Source of the DNA: Sporosarcina luteola
GTDB lineage: Bacteria; Bacillota; Bacilli; Bacillales_A; Planococcaceae
NCBI RefSeq assembly: GCF_007991495.1
Contig: NZ_BJYL01000017.1
Location: 47,881 to 111,880, forward strand
Length of the DNA stretch: 64,000 nt
Direction: 5' to 3'
Within the stretch, counting starts at the first letter, position 1. Each line of letters opens with the position of its first letter. Below, piece after piece: positions 43,207-51,222 of the stretch. The notes under the pieces were generated by a model. It saw only the letters and a program-made list of their open reading frames with translations, did not search any database and was not told where the DNA came from. Made by a program: the position numbers and the translations under genes.

Positions 43207-43779
43207 TCATGAATTCTCTACACTATATATAGTGCATGCATTTTCCCCTTGAATTTCTTTCACAGAATCAGCAAGCCGCGCTAACATGTCAGGCGTATCT
43301 ATATCTGACACCTCTTGATGAATTCCAAGCAAGTATTGCAAGCCATTTTTATCAAAAACATAAAAATGAAAATCATGGAATTCAAAGTAGATGCCTTTGC
43401 CGCCATATTGAAGCGCATACTCTTTGCCATCGAATGTAATTTTATTATGCACTGGCCGAATATCAATTTTAAAGATGTTTTTTCGATGGTCTTTATTCAC
43501 AAATCTAATACTAAGATTATCATTCATCCTGTGACGTTTATCCTCAAAAAAACTCCCGAATTGGTGAGTGAAAGATATCGGTGGCACCATTTCGGGTAAC
43601 TCCACTTTGCACTCAAAATGGGCTTCAAATTCTTTCACTGCTACTTCTACGGATTTGTATCCTACTTCTTCATAGCCTTCCTCAAAAGATGGGGGTAAAT
43701 CTTGCTCGGCCGCGTGGAGTCCTATGTTCGATAAAAACATAACGATCACAGGTATAAAAAGATAAAGTTTCTTAGTCAT
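43207..43779 (-). CDS. Predicted exported protein of unknown function
   Basis: A 190-aa protein with a signal peptide (Lys-Lys N-terminus, hydrophobic residues 5-20, probable cleavage after LHAAE region). The mature part has strands such as FKIDIRP and GIYFEFHDFHFYVFDKNG and ends with a helix DMLARLADSV, loosely like the C-terminal domain of DUF4367 proteins. No catalytic motif is seen. Single gene, opposite to the reductase-like gene. Confidence 0.65.
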   Translation of the reverse strand: MTKKLYLFIPVIVMFLSNIGLHAAEQDLPPSFEEGYEEVGYKSVEVAVKEFEAHFECKVELPEMVPPISFTHQFGSFFEDKRHRMNDNLSIRFVNKDHRKNIFKIDIRPVHNKITFDGKEYALQYGGKGIYFEFHDFHFYVFDKNGLQYLLGIHQEVSDIDTPDMLARLADSVKEIQGENACTIYSVENS

Positions 43780-43848
43780 TGTATCAGTACCTCCTCTATC
43801 AGATTAGGGTTGCTAATCGAAGGAAAAGTATACAATTAAAAAAGCATC

Positions 43849-44394
43849 CTAATTCGGATGCCTTTCCTGTTGAAGTAGCCAATTCACCGCGTCCAACAAA
43901 TTTCCAGCAATATAATCCGGCTCAATGTCAGCCCATTTATGTCGATATTGTGTTAGAGAACTTTCGCCCCAACCAGTCTGAACAAGAATTTTCATGGCAC
44001 CGACCGCATGCGCCGCCAACATATCAGTTGCTCCGACATCACCGATGAAAGCCGTTTTCGTTAGATCTAATCCATATTTTTCCGCAGCTTCATGAAGCAT
44101 TCCTGGGCTCGGTTTTTGGCATTCACATCCTTCTGTTGAGCCGTGAGGACATATAAAGGCGTCATCAAAACCAAACGCCTGGAATTCATTAATGAAATCT
44201 TCAATCGTCGCCTCATCCCTGCTGATTCGGTGCTGATTTGTGCAGGCGAAGGTCTTGATTCCTTTTTCTTTCAAGAGATCAAGAGCCTCTTTACTAAAAG
44301 GATAGGGCGTGAAGTCTTTTGGGTGAATGAAGTGCCCAGTTCCCCCTATCGTTCCATCGCGGTCGATGAAAACTGCTTGTAGCTTATTATTCAT
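43849..44394 (-). CDS. HAD-family phosphatase (histidinol-phosphatase/GmhB-like)
   Basis: A 181-aa haloacid dehalogenase phosphatase. Motif I is AVFIDRDGTIGG (catalytic Asp 11 and 13), a CPHGSTEGCECQKPSPGM segment resembles the zinc-bound loop of GmhB/HisB-N enzymes, and motif IV is FIGDVGATDMLAA. AAGGGGGG lies 6-8 nt before the ATG at 44394; the frame continues open to 44586 without support. The substrate is likely a sugar or small phosphate ester but unspecified. It follows the TPR-type regulator by 20 bp. Confidence 0.87.
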   Translation of the reverse strand: MNNKLQAVFIDRDGTIGGTGHFIHPKDFTPYPFSKEALDLLKEKGIKTFACTNQHRISRDEATIEDFINEFQAFGFDDAFICPHGSTEGCECQKPSPGMLHEAAEKYGLDLTKTAFIGDVGATDMLAAHAVGAMKILVQTGWGESSLTQYRHKWADIEPDYIAGNLLDAVNWLLQQERHPN

Positions 44395-44413
44395 ACAGAT
44401 CCCCCCTTCCCGC

Positions 44414-45697
44414 CTACTTCGCCGCAACTTCAGCCAATACCTCCCGTGCAAAATGGTAAATGGACGAATGTGGCATATTGTGCATTCGTTCCACTGTGGA
44501 TCTTGCAAGTTCCTCTGCCTTTTTGGGATTGCCCAAGTGATAGTGGCAAAGTGCTTCATAGCTGTTCGATAAGACTCGCAATGCAACGTCTATTGGATTT
44601 AGTTGGATACGTTCAGGAAGGACAATCGGATTATCTTCAAATAATAAAAGTGCCTCCTCATATCGTTCCAATCTCGTTAATACCCTTGCCAGTAAACTTT
44701 TGGGAAGTGTATTAAACTCAGCCTTAACCTCTTTTGGATATGCCTCGGAAGCTTCTATTTTTCCAATCAACTTTTCAGCTATCGCAAGCGCTTTTAAATA
44801 GTCCTTTTTATAAAATTCCTCCCTGAACACCTGATTCAGCTCATAATCAAACGATAGGCCCTCATGCTTGATCAACTTAACAAATAACGAACATTCTTCA
44901 ACATACTCCTGCGCTTTCTCCGGCTGTTGACTGTCGTAATATAGAAAGGCTCTTGCATTCAGCAAATTATAATACTGATCCATCACCAACTGTTCACGTG
45001 CAAAATGGATCGCTTCATCTAACTGCTTATGCGCTTCTTCATAACGGCCTAATGATTCCAGTGCAAATGTTTTTGTCCCTAACAACTGGATATACATTGA
45101 TTTCGTTTCGAGACTATCCATCACTGTCAATTCTTCCAGTGCCTGGTCAATAATTTCCACGGTGCCATAGTAATCGGCCATGTCAAACTGGATTTCGGAT
45201 AAAAAGCCCTGACATTCGATGACCCGCCAATCCATCTGCAGATCGCGATATAAATTAATCGCTTCCCCAATGAATGGCTCCCAATCGTTCTCCTCTATGT
45301 CCTTATATTGGTCAATCGCTACTACATACAAGTGATAAAGGATTCTTGCATAGAGTTCATACATCCGCGCAGCCTCATAGCCAGTGGGATTCTTCTCTAA
45401 GATTGGTTTGAGCAAAGCGGCCGCTTCTATTGTCGGCTGAATCTCCGGTTGTTGCCATAGCCCGAGCGCCTGTTTTAGTATACTCTTCATCTTTTCACGC
45501 GGCACTTCCTCTACCAGTTCGGAAATATCTACGTTCAACTGACGGGCGATATGTTGCAGTCTTTCGATGGATGGCTGCGTTTTTCCATTTTCAATCAAAC
45601 TGATCATCCCTCTTGAGACATGCTCATTCGCTACATCCGAGATGGTCATATTTTTAGCGGTGCGTATTCGTTTAATGTTTTCTCCAACGTGGGTCAA
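44414..45697 (-). CDS. HTH + TPR transcriptional regulator (RRNPP/PlcR-like architecture)
   Basis: A 427-aa regulator with an N-terminal XRE-type helix-turn-helix (MTISDVANEHVSRGMISLIENG, residues about 17-38) and a long helical C-terminus with repeated TPR-like pairs (for example SLGRYEEAHKQLDEAIHFA and RLERYEEALLLFEDN). This is the architecture of peptide-sensing RRNPP regulators, although no cognate small peptide gene is obvious. It is divergent from an MFS transporter across a region with two copies of an inverted 16-bp motif, so it probably controls that transporter and itself. Confidence 0.85.
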   Translation of the reverse strand: MTHVGENIKRIRTAKNMTISDVANEHVSRGMISLIENGKTQPSIERLQHIARQLNVDISELVEEVPREKMKSILKQALGLWQQPEIQPTIEAAALLKPILEKNPTGYEAARMYELYARILYHLYVVAIDQYKDIEENDWEPFIGEAINLYRDLQMDWRVIECQGFLSEIQFDMADYYGTVEIIDQALEELTVMDSLETKSMYIQLLGTKTFALESLGRYEEAHKQLDEAIHFAREQLVMDQYYNLLNARAFLYYDSQQPEKAQEYVEECSLFVKLIKHEGLSFDYELNQVFREEFYKKDYLKALAIAEKLIGKIEASEAYPKEVKAEFNTLPKSLLARVLTRLERYEEALLLFEDNPIVLPERIQLNPIDVALRVLSNSYEALCHYHLGNPKKAEELARSTVERMHNMPHSSIYHFAREVLAEVAAK

Positions 45698-45764
45698 TTG
45701 ACTTCACCCTTTACCGTTTATTATTCCTTTAATCATAACATCGTTTAATAATCAAAACAATTTT

Positions 45765-45816
45765 GTTTAATATATTGAACTTCATTTTATTTCGTGTTAT
45801 GTTCAATATATTAAAC
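45765..45816. promoter_or_regulatory. Duplicated inverted operator between the TPR regulator and MFS genes
   Basis: GTTTAATATATTGAAC at 45765-45780 and its exact reverse complement GTTCAATATATTAAAC at 45801-45816 have centres 36 bp apart. Each copy is itself nearly palindromic. The second ends just before the MFS ribosome site, and the first lies in the region where the regulator promoter must be. Confidence 0.75.
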
Positions 45817-45833
45817 AAGGGGAGTTGGGGGAT

Positions 45834-47063
45834 TTGATTAAGAGAAATATGTCGTTGATTGTGACGAACCAGTTTTTAACGGTGCTTGCGGATAGTATTT
45901 TCACCATATCCATCATGTGGTATATGTACGAAATTACGGGGTCGCCGCTTTCTTCAGCGCTTATTACAGCTGTCGGATCATTGAGCAGTGTCTTTATCGC
46001 GCCGTTCATTGGGGTATTGGTCGACCGACGGGAACCGAAATCCTCCATGCAAATCGGCTATTTGGCAATGGTGATTGTCGGGGTGTTTTTGGCATTGGCC
46101 TATCTGTTTTGGCTTGATGGGGTTGCTTTTGCAATTTACGTGGCGCTTATCATTCATGATATTTGCATGACGTTCATCGGACCGGCTAAAAATAAGCTGT
46201 TGCCGCGGATTGTCGGGGTTCATCGAATCGTGAAAGTGAATGGGTATATTTCTTCGACAAGCAGTACTGCCAGCCTGATCGGGCAGGCAATTAGTGGAGT
46301 TTTGATTAGTATCATGGGGTTTGTCGGGGTAATGCTTTTCCATTCGGGGGTGTATGTTGTTGCAAGCATCCTTTTAATTTTTGTCATTAATATCGCTGCA
46401 CCAAAGGAAGAGGGCGAACAAATCGATACGTCTGAAAAGAAGAAGACATCCATGTTCAGTGAAATGAAAGAGGGATGGGCCGTTTTGCTGAAGAATCGGG
46501 CTATCTTCAAATTGACTTTATTAGGCTCCGCCATGAATGCGACAACGATTGCCGGGGCATTGGCGGTCGTATTGATAACAGATCATTATGGCGGGAATGC
46601 TTTTCAGTTTGGACTTTTCGGGGCATTTGCAGCGGTCAGCAGCATTTTGATCGGACTTATTGCGGATAAAGCTACATCTTTTGCAAAACCTGCCATTGTC
46701 ATGTTTTTGACAGTGTCTGTGAGTGGAATTGCTTTCATGTCAATGGGACTCACAACCGCTATCTACTTGGGTATCCTCTTTTTTGTCATCATGAATGTAT
46801 TGATGACGGTGTATGGAATCCTATATAGCGCGTTGCTTATCATTTTAGTAGAAGACAAATTCCGTGGGCGCGTATTTACATTGAACAGTGCAATTGCCTC
46901 CTTCCTCATGCCTGGTTTCGCCATAGCGGGCGGCTTTATTGCGGAGTGGGGAATCCCAGTCAATTATTTATTTGTAGGTGCTGGTATTTGGGTGCTGCTG
47001 CTCTCGTTTTATATATTGTTGGATCCGGATATACGGGGAATTGAGAAGGTTTCTGGGGAATAA
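45834..47063 (+). CDS. Major facilitator superfamily exporter
   Basis: A 409-aa membrane protein with twelve predicted spans and the MFS loop signature GVLVDRREPKSSMQIGYLAM between spans 2 and 3. It resembles the MFS_3-like efflux proteins (macrolide/tetracycline exporter relatives), but the cargo is unknown. AAGGGGAG lies 9 nt before a TTG at 45834, which I take as start; a TTG at 45825 abuts the site. Divergent from the TPR-type regulator and probably controlled by it. Confidence 0.87.
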   Translation: MIKRNMSLIVTNQFLTVLADSIFTISIMWYMYEITGSPLSSALITAVGSLSSVFIAPFIGVLVDRREPKSSMQIGYLAMVIVGVFLALAYLFWLDGVAFAIYVALIIHDICMTFIGPAKNKLLPRIVGVHRIVKVNGYISSTSSTASLIGQAISGVLISIMGFVGVMLFHSGVYVVASILLIFVINIAAPKEEGEQIDTSEKKKTSMFSEMKEGWAVLLKNRAIFKLTLLGSAMNATTIAGALAVVLITDHYGGNAFQFGLFGAFAAVSSILIGLIADKATSFAKPAIVMFLTVSVSGIAFMSMGLTTAIYLGILFFVIMNVLMTVYGILYSALLIILVEDKFRGRVFTLNSAIASFLMPGFAIAGGFIAEWGIPVNYLFVGAGIWVLLLSFYILLDPDIRGIEKVSGE

Positions 47064-47096
47064 AATATAAAGTGGGTGGCGGAGGTGGAAATTGGT

Positions 47097-47243
47097 TATC
47101 ACCACTTAAACAAGGGTTATCACCACTCAGCAACACTTTATCACCACTTAAACAGTGTTTACCACCGTTGCTTGGCTCTTTACCACCGATTCGCACAGGT
47201 TTACCACCGTTGCTCAGCACTTTACCACCGATTCACTCGAATT
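47097..47243. repeat. 21-bp tandem array 5 (mixed TATCACCACT and TACCACCG cores)
   Basis: Units start at 47097, 47118, 47139 (TATCACCACT) and 47160, 47181, 47202, 47223 (TACCACCG), all exactly 21 bp apart. Spacers alternate strictly: CTTA, CTCA, CTTA, then CGTTGC, CGATTC, CGTTGC, CGATTC. This single array joins the two core types seen separately elsewhere, showing they are one family. It lies between the MFS stop and the terminator of the BclB-like gene. Confidence 0.92.
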
Positions 47244-47262
47244 CCTCAAGAAAAGTAATCCA

Positions 47263-47292
47263 TAAAAAATGCCCACTCGGCAAAGTGGGCAT
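47263..47292 (-). terminator. Terminator of the BclB-like gene
   Basis: On the minus strand ATGCCCACT / AGTGGGCAT with a 6-nt loop is followed by TTTTTT. Confidence 0.9.
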
Positions 47293-47302
47293 CCTGTTTT
47301 TA

Positions 47303-47950
47303 TTATGCTTCAGCGATTGCGATTCCAGCGCTTGCAGTACCGGTTATGGCTGCAGCCAATGTTGTTCCTTCTAATGAGAAGACCATCATTAAACGATCAC
47401 CTGCACTTACTGGTACCGGTGCTGTGACAGCTGATCCGGATAAAGTTGTTCCTACTGCCAGTAAAGTTGAAATCTCAGGTGTCAAATCTACAAATGCGTC
47501 TGTCGGGCTGAATGTATCGCTTCCGGCAGGAGCTCGATAAATTTGTGCTCGTACCGTTCCCGTTGTGGCGATTGCCAATGCGACTGTAATTGTAAATGTA
47601 GCAGAAATCGATGTGATCGAACCGGTTCGAGGCACTGTAAAGGCTTCATTCAATAGTGCGCCGACAGTCGGCAGTACAATAACACCACCTACAAGAGCAC
47701 CTGGTACGGCTGTTCCAAAACCAATATAAAATGGAGTTTCGACTACCCCTCCGACTAGCGAAGTCAATGCGACGGGAACTGCACCTGACGCAAACGGAAT
47801 GATAGAGCCTTGGGCAGTTGCAGCCGGCAGACAATATTGATCAATTGCACGAATTGGACCTAATGTTTGGCATCTGTTTTGGAAGGTACCGTTGTTTCCA
47901 CAACAACCTGCGACCCGTCCTCCACATCCGCCTCCTTGAAAACAAACCAT
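47303..47950 (-). CDS. Exosporium protein with BclB-like C-terminal domain
   Basis: A 215-aa protein with a short Cys/Gly-rich N-terminus (FQGGGCGGRVAGCCGNNG) in place of a collagen stalk, then a beta-rich domain starting near GSIIPFASGAVPVALTS and running through GSITSISATFTI and GDRLMMVFSLEG. The pattern matches the C-terminal domain of BclB-related exosporium glycoproteins. Probably placed on the spore surface. GGGAGG lies before the ATG at 47950; the frame up to 48013 is unsupported. It is followed by a strong terminator and array 5. Confidence 0.83.
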   Translation of the reverse strand: MVCFQGGGCGGRVAGCCGNNGTFQNRCQTLGPIRAIDQYCLPAATAQGSIIPFASGAVPVALTSLVGGVVETPFYIGFGTAVPGALVGGVIVLPTVGALLNEAFTVPRTGSITSISATFTITVALAIATTGTVRAQIYRAPAGSDTFSPTDAFVDLTPEISTLLAVGTTLSGSAVTAPVPVSAGDRLMMVFSLEGTTLAAAITGTASAGIAIAEA

Positions 47951-48045
47951 AGTAACACCTCCCTTCTTCGTTATATTATTCATGTGATTTTCCAAAGGAC
48001 GGGCTATCAACACCCGGTGGTTCGTCTATAAAATTCCGAACGTAA

Positions 48046-48072
48046 TAAAACCCTCCATATTGACGGAGGGCT
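48046..48072 (-). terminator. Terminator of the coiled-coil gene
   Basis: On the minus strand GCCCTCC / GGAGGGT with a 9-nt loop is followed by TTTATT, directly after the stop codon. Confidence 0.75.
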
Positions 48073-48076
48073 TCAA

Positions 48077-48733
48077 CTATTTCTTTTTAAATTTTTTCCA
48101 TAAAGAAGAGGCTGGGGTTTCCGGTTCCACATTATACCGCTCGAAATTTACAGTTTCGAGAGGAGGAGCGTCTTCTCTGGGATACGGCGGTTCCATTTCA
48201 CGTTTAGCAGCTATTTCTGACAGGGCTTGCGGCTTCTCACCACTTGAAACCCTTTCTTTCTGAACGTTTGGTGAATCCCTCCACTCCGGATCTACTTGAT
48301 GCGAAAGACGAGCATCGTGCCGAGGGACCGGACGGGTTGGGGATTCATTTGATTGTATAACGCCCTGTTGTTGGGCTATTTGCTGTAGTTGTCTAAAGGA
48401 TGGGACAGGAGAATGGCTTTGAGTTCGTTTTGTTGGAGTTTGATGATGAGGTATAGATTCATTTGGGGCAATGTGTTCCGGTTTTGCATCAACATGGGGT
48501 AAACCCTCTGTTTTCTTAGGAGACGGTTTGGTAAGAACTTCTCCAAATAATTTTTCCAGGAGTTGAATCTTTTCCTTCAACTGATCCATACTTTTCTCAA
48601 GTTGCAACAATCTTTTTTTCGTATGGATATCTGCTACAGAACGTTCAGCCTTCAATGCTGCAAGTCCAATACGATACATTTCAATCTTCTGTCCTAACTT
48701 CTCCAATTCCACCTCGTAATTAGATTTTTCCAT
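48077..48733 (-). CDS. Coiled-coil protein with disordered proline-rich tail (spore cluster)
   Basis: A 218-aa protein. Residues 1-70 are heptad-rich and charged (LEKLGQKIEMYRIGLAALKA, then LLQLEKSMDQLKEKIQLLEKL), predicting a coiled coil. Residues 70-200 are low-complexity, rich in Pro, His, Ser, Gln and Glu, and the end is a Lys-rich SSLWKKFKKK. No enzyme motif is present. It lies between a BclB-like gene and a coat-protein gene, so a structural spore-coat or exosporium role is inferred only from context. Confidence 0.7.
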   Translation of the reverse strand: MEKSNYEVELEKLGQKIEMYRIGLAALKAERSVADIHTKKRLLQLEKSMDQLKEKIQLLEKLFGEVLTKPSPKKTEGLPHVDAKPEHIAPNESIPHHQTPTKRTQSHSPVPSFRQLQQIAQQQGVIQSNESPTRPVPRHDARLSHQVDPEWRDSPNVQKERVSSGEKPQALSEIAAKREMEPPYPREDAPPLETVNFERYNVEPETPASSLWKKFKKK

Positions 48734-48886
48734 TGTATCACCTCTTTAATCTCTAATTCCCTTCTACTATCCTATTTGGAAACCACATGTTCTGTTACAT
48801 ATGGACAGCTTGCCCACCTTAATTTGATCTCTTGAAAAATTTATAAGGCAAGCCTTCTCTTTGCCTACAAAACACTTTTGCGTGTA

Positions 48887-48895
48887 CATATGATA
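48887..48895 (+). promoter_or_regulatory. Candidate sporulation sigma -10 box
   Basis: CATATGATA fits the CATAnnnTA -10 of mother-cell sigma factors, 41 bp before the coat-protein-like gene; an AC-containing -35 about 18 bp upstream is possible. Confidence 0.4.
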
Positions 48896-48935
48896 CGAAT
48901 GCAAGACCAAATAAAATATGGAGGTGACAGCTACT

Positions 48936-49571
48936 ATGCAAGAGAATTTCCAAATCCCAGAGCAGGAATTGATTTGTATTAATGTTGATAAAGTATACGA
49001 CTGGGTCATGAAAGAGAATACGTTTGACTATTTCCCGACAACCCCAGTTGCATTTCCTGGAGTTACTGCAACAACAAGCTTAGCAGGCGCCATGGTAACG
49101 TGTGAAGTAACACCGGCAACTGCAAATCCTGTTGTCATTTTACGGCGTGAAAACCGTCAATTTACAGTTGATGGCAACGTCGTTTGCCTACAACAACTAA
49201 CCATCCAGAAAAACTTTACCGTTGTACTCGTTCTTACATTGCCTACTGGTGTTATTTTACGAAGCAGTCCGATTGCAGTTTCGCGATCCGAACAAGTAAT
49301 TCTATGTGCACCGGAAGGGACAGACGTCACTGTGACATTCACAGAGTTGGATTGTTTAATTAGTTCTCCGGGTACATTTGTACCAGGTGCCGGTGTCGTA
49401 ACATTTACAGGTTTAGTCGTAACAGTCATGACATGCCAAAGCATCCAATCCACATACCCTGTTACAGTTGAATTCCTAGCAGATTTCTGTTCGCCGCGTG
49501 CTGACTTGGCAATTGGATCATGTCCACTTCCAGCAAGGCCGGCACAGTGCCCTGCCGTTTATCCAGACTAA
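48936..49571 (+). CDS. Probable morphogenetic spore coat protein (BMQ_0737-like)
   Basis: A 211-aa protein with no signal peptide, many Val/Thr residues and spaced cysteines. The N-terminal LICINVDKVYDWVMKE is the feature I associate with a Bacillus spore-coat morphogenetic family (BMQ_0737-like). The rest is predicted beta-strand with Cys near residues 58, 88, 124, 139 and 166 and a Cys/Pro-rich end, suiting disulfide-linked coat material. GGAGGTG lies 9 nt before the ATG at 48936, and the ATG at 48918 is part of that site. A terminator follows. Family assignment is from memory of this motif. Confidence 0.68.
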   Translation: MQENFQIPEQELICINVDKVYDWVMKENTFDYFPTTPVAFPGVTATTSLAGAMVTCEVTPATANPVVILRRENRQFTVDGNVVCLQQLTIQKNFTVVLVLTLPTGVILRSSPIAVSRSEQVILCAPEGTDVTVTFTELDCLISSPGTFVPGAGVVTFTGLVVTVMTCQSIQSTYPVTVEFLADFCSPRADLAIGSCPLPARPAQCPAVYPD

Positions 49572-49619
49572 CGCTTGCATTTAAATTTGTACTATGTGTA
49601 CAAGTAGGCACATACGATT

Positions 49620-49645
49620 AAAGAGAGGGCCCTCCCTCTCTTTAT
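49620..49645 (+). terminator. Terminator after the coat-protein-like gene
   Basis: AAAGAGAGGG / CCCTCTCTTT with a 4-nt loop is followed by ATTC; the T tract forms part of the stem. Confidence 0.7.
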
Positions 49646-49668
49646 TCATTTGTAAGGAGGTTTGATAG

Positions 49669-50232
49669 ATGAATGCAATAGGAAGCGATGTCGAGAGGAA
49701 ATTGATGGAGCTCCAGCAATCGACCCAATTCTATTTGAATGAGTTGAAAGAGGCAGTATCACGGCAAGTTTATCATTATGAGTGCATCAGTTATTTTACA
49801 TATGCCTTAGATCTATCACATGAACAGACGAAAGAAAGCCTTTGCCTTGGTTCCTTCCATATCATTAATCTCGGGAATCGACCAATCACAAACCCTTTCA
49901 TCACTATTACACTTTCGGAAGAGGCTCCGTTTACCTTCCACGGAAAATTCACAAGCAACCGCAACGCCCTTTCCCCTAGTCTGACGAATGGCTGGGAGCG
50001 CATGAATGACCGTTCCAACCGTTTCGAATTCCAGTTAAAGCCGATTGGCATCACAACCATTCCGCCGGGTGAAATGATTTCATTTTCCAATTTCCAGTTA
50101 AGCTGGCATCCGCAGATATCCTATTCAGGCAGCATGACAGGTACACTTTTTAGCGACCAGCATCCTGACGGCATGGCAGCATTGAATTCCATCAATATTA
50201 ACGGAACTTCTGGGTCAAAGGAGGAAGAATAA
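49669..50232 (+). CDS. Unrecognised protein of the spore-surface cluster
   Basis: A 187-aa soluble protein. Residues 1-40 form a charged helix (ERKLMELQQSTQFYLNELKE), then a beta-rich domain with GSFHIINLGNRPITNPFITITLSE and PIGITTIPPGEMISFSNFQLSW, reminiscent of immunoglobulin-like or beta-sandwich assembly proteins. I cannot name the family. A strong AGGAGG precedes the ATG, and the next gene begins 1 bp after the stop, so three genes (49669-51163) form an operon. Confidence 0.72.
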   Translation: MNAIGSDVERKLMELQQSTQFYLNELKEAVSRQVYHYECISYFTYALDLSHEQTKESLCLGSFHIINLGNRPITNPFITITLSEEAPFTFHGKFTSNRNALSPSLTNGWERMNDRSNRFEFQLKPIGITTIPPGEMISFSNFQLSWHPQISYSGSMTGTLFSDQHPDGMAALNSININGTSGSKEEE

Positions 50233-50233
50233 C

Positions 50234-50518
50234 ATGGATACAAATCAAATTCTCCATCAATTCATCGCCAAATTAACAGAAGATCTGACTGTCGATAAGG
50301 GAAAGACCGATTCCAAAAGCTTCGTCTTTCTTGACTCAAAAACGATAAACTTATTGCTCCTATACATTCTTATGAACAAAGAGCTGCAACTGACAAGGTT
50401 AACAAGCCGAAACGTCCAACCCACGGAGCAAAAGAAAATCGTGGAAGAGATTGAACAAATGATAAAAGAGAATAAACAATCCTTTGAAGAAATATTGAAA
50501 GAATTGAATACTAATTAG
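50234..50518 (+). CDS. Unrecognised 94-aa helical protein
   Basis: A small all-helical protein: an N-terminal helix DTNQILHQFIAKLTEDL, a hydrophobic patch SKTINLLLLYILMNKELQ that may pack against a partner rather than a membrane, and a charged C-terminal helix rich in Glu, Gln and Lys. GGAGGAAG precedes the ATG. It is the middle of three tightly spaced genes and could be an adaptor between its neighbours; this is inference from size and position. Confidence 0.7.
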   Translation: MDTNQILHQFIAKLTEDLTVDKGKTDSKSFVFLDSKTINLLLLYILMNKELQLTRLTSRNVQPTEQKKIVEEIEQMIKENKQSFEEILKELNTN

Positions 50519-50539
50519 ATCGAAAAAGGAGGCCGGTGC

Positions 50540-51163
50540 ATGAATCATGCTGATATCAAAAGCAATGATCCATTCCAATTGAAGCAGACAATCATTTATT
50601 TGCAAGCCGAGCTGAATAAATATAAAAGCAAAAAACGGCAATCCTCCTCTTCTCTCATTGATGAACTCCATATGGAAAATGAAAAATTGACCACTGACTA
50701 CAAGCAACTTCTATATAAAAGCAAAAAACACGAAAAGCGTATTAGTTTATATGAACGACAAATACAGTCCTTGCATGTCCAACGAAAGGAATCTCTCTCT
50801 GAATTGAATCATTTTCAACGTACAGAACAGGATTTACGTATAACGAATAAGGAGTTATTTAATGCTTTATCCAATAATGACCTTTCTAAAATAATTCATG
50901 CCATCGAGAATATTGAGGGTAAAGTGGACACCCTCCTCCATCGCAATGTCGATCATTCTCAGCTTTCCCTCGCCGAGGAAAAGCTGAAACGTTTACAGTA
51001 TGAATTGGATATGTCCGAAAAAGTGAATGCGGCGCTCTACGAACTTATCGTTATTTTAGAGGATTATATCCAACAAATGGAGAAGGAAGCAGACGCACAG
51101 AGAGTACTGGTGACGTATTTGAACGGACGAATTGACACACTTACTTCTGAACAGGAATACTAA
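50540..51163 (+). CDS. Long coiled-coil protein of the spore-surface cluster
   Basis: A 207-aa protein that is almost entirely heptad-patterned coiled coil (IIYLQAELNKYKSKKRQ, ELHMENEKLTTDYKQLLY, then a second block LSLAEEKLKRLQYELDMSEK). There is no membrane segment or catalytic motif. AAAGGAGG lies before the ATG. Last gene of the three-gene operon. With the coiled-coil protein at 48077 it suggests a scaffold, perhaps for coat or exosporium assembly, but the family is unknown to me. Confidence 0.72.
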   Translation: MNHADIKSNDPFQLKQTIIYLQAELNKYKSKKRQSSSSLIDELHMENEKLTTDYKQLLYKSKKHEKRISLYERQIQSLHVQRKESLSELNHFQRTEQDLRITNKELFNALSNNDLSKIIHAIENIEGKVDTLLHRNVDHSQLSLAEEKLKRLQYELDMSEKVNAALYELIVILEDYIQQMEKEADAQRVLVTYLNGRIDTLTSEQEY

Positions 51164-51174
51164 CAAGCCATATG

Positions 51175-51215
51175 AAAGGCAATGCACACAGCCCCCGCCA
51201 TGTGCATTGCCTTTT
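51175..51215. terminator. Bidirectional terminator between the spore cluster and the aromatic operon
   Basis: AAAGGCAATGCACA / TGTGCATTGCCTTT is a perfect 14-bp stem with a 13-nt loop, with T runs usable in both directions. Confidence 0.88.
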
Positions 51216-51222
51216 CAATCTA

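Noticed and set aside
43219..43232. CACTATATATAGTG, an excellent NrdR-box-like palindrome
   Set aside because: It lies inside the 3' coding end of the exported-protein gene, with no nrd gene nearby, so it is most likely chance.
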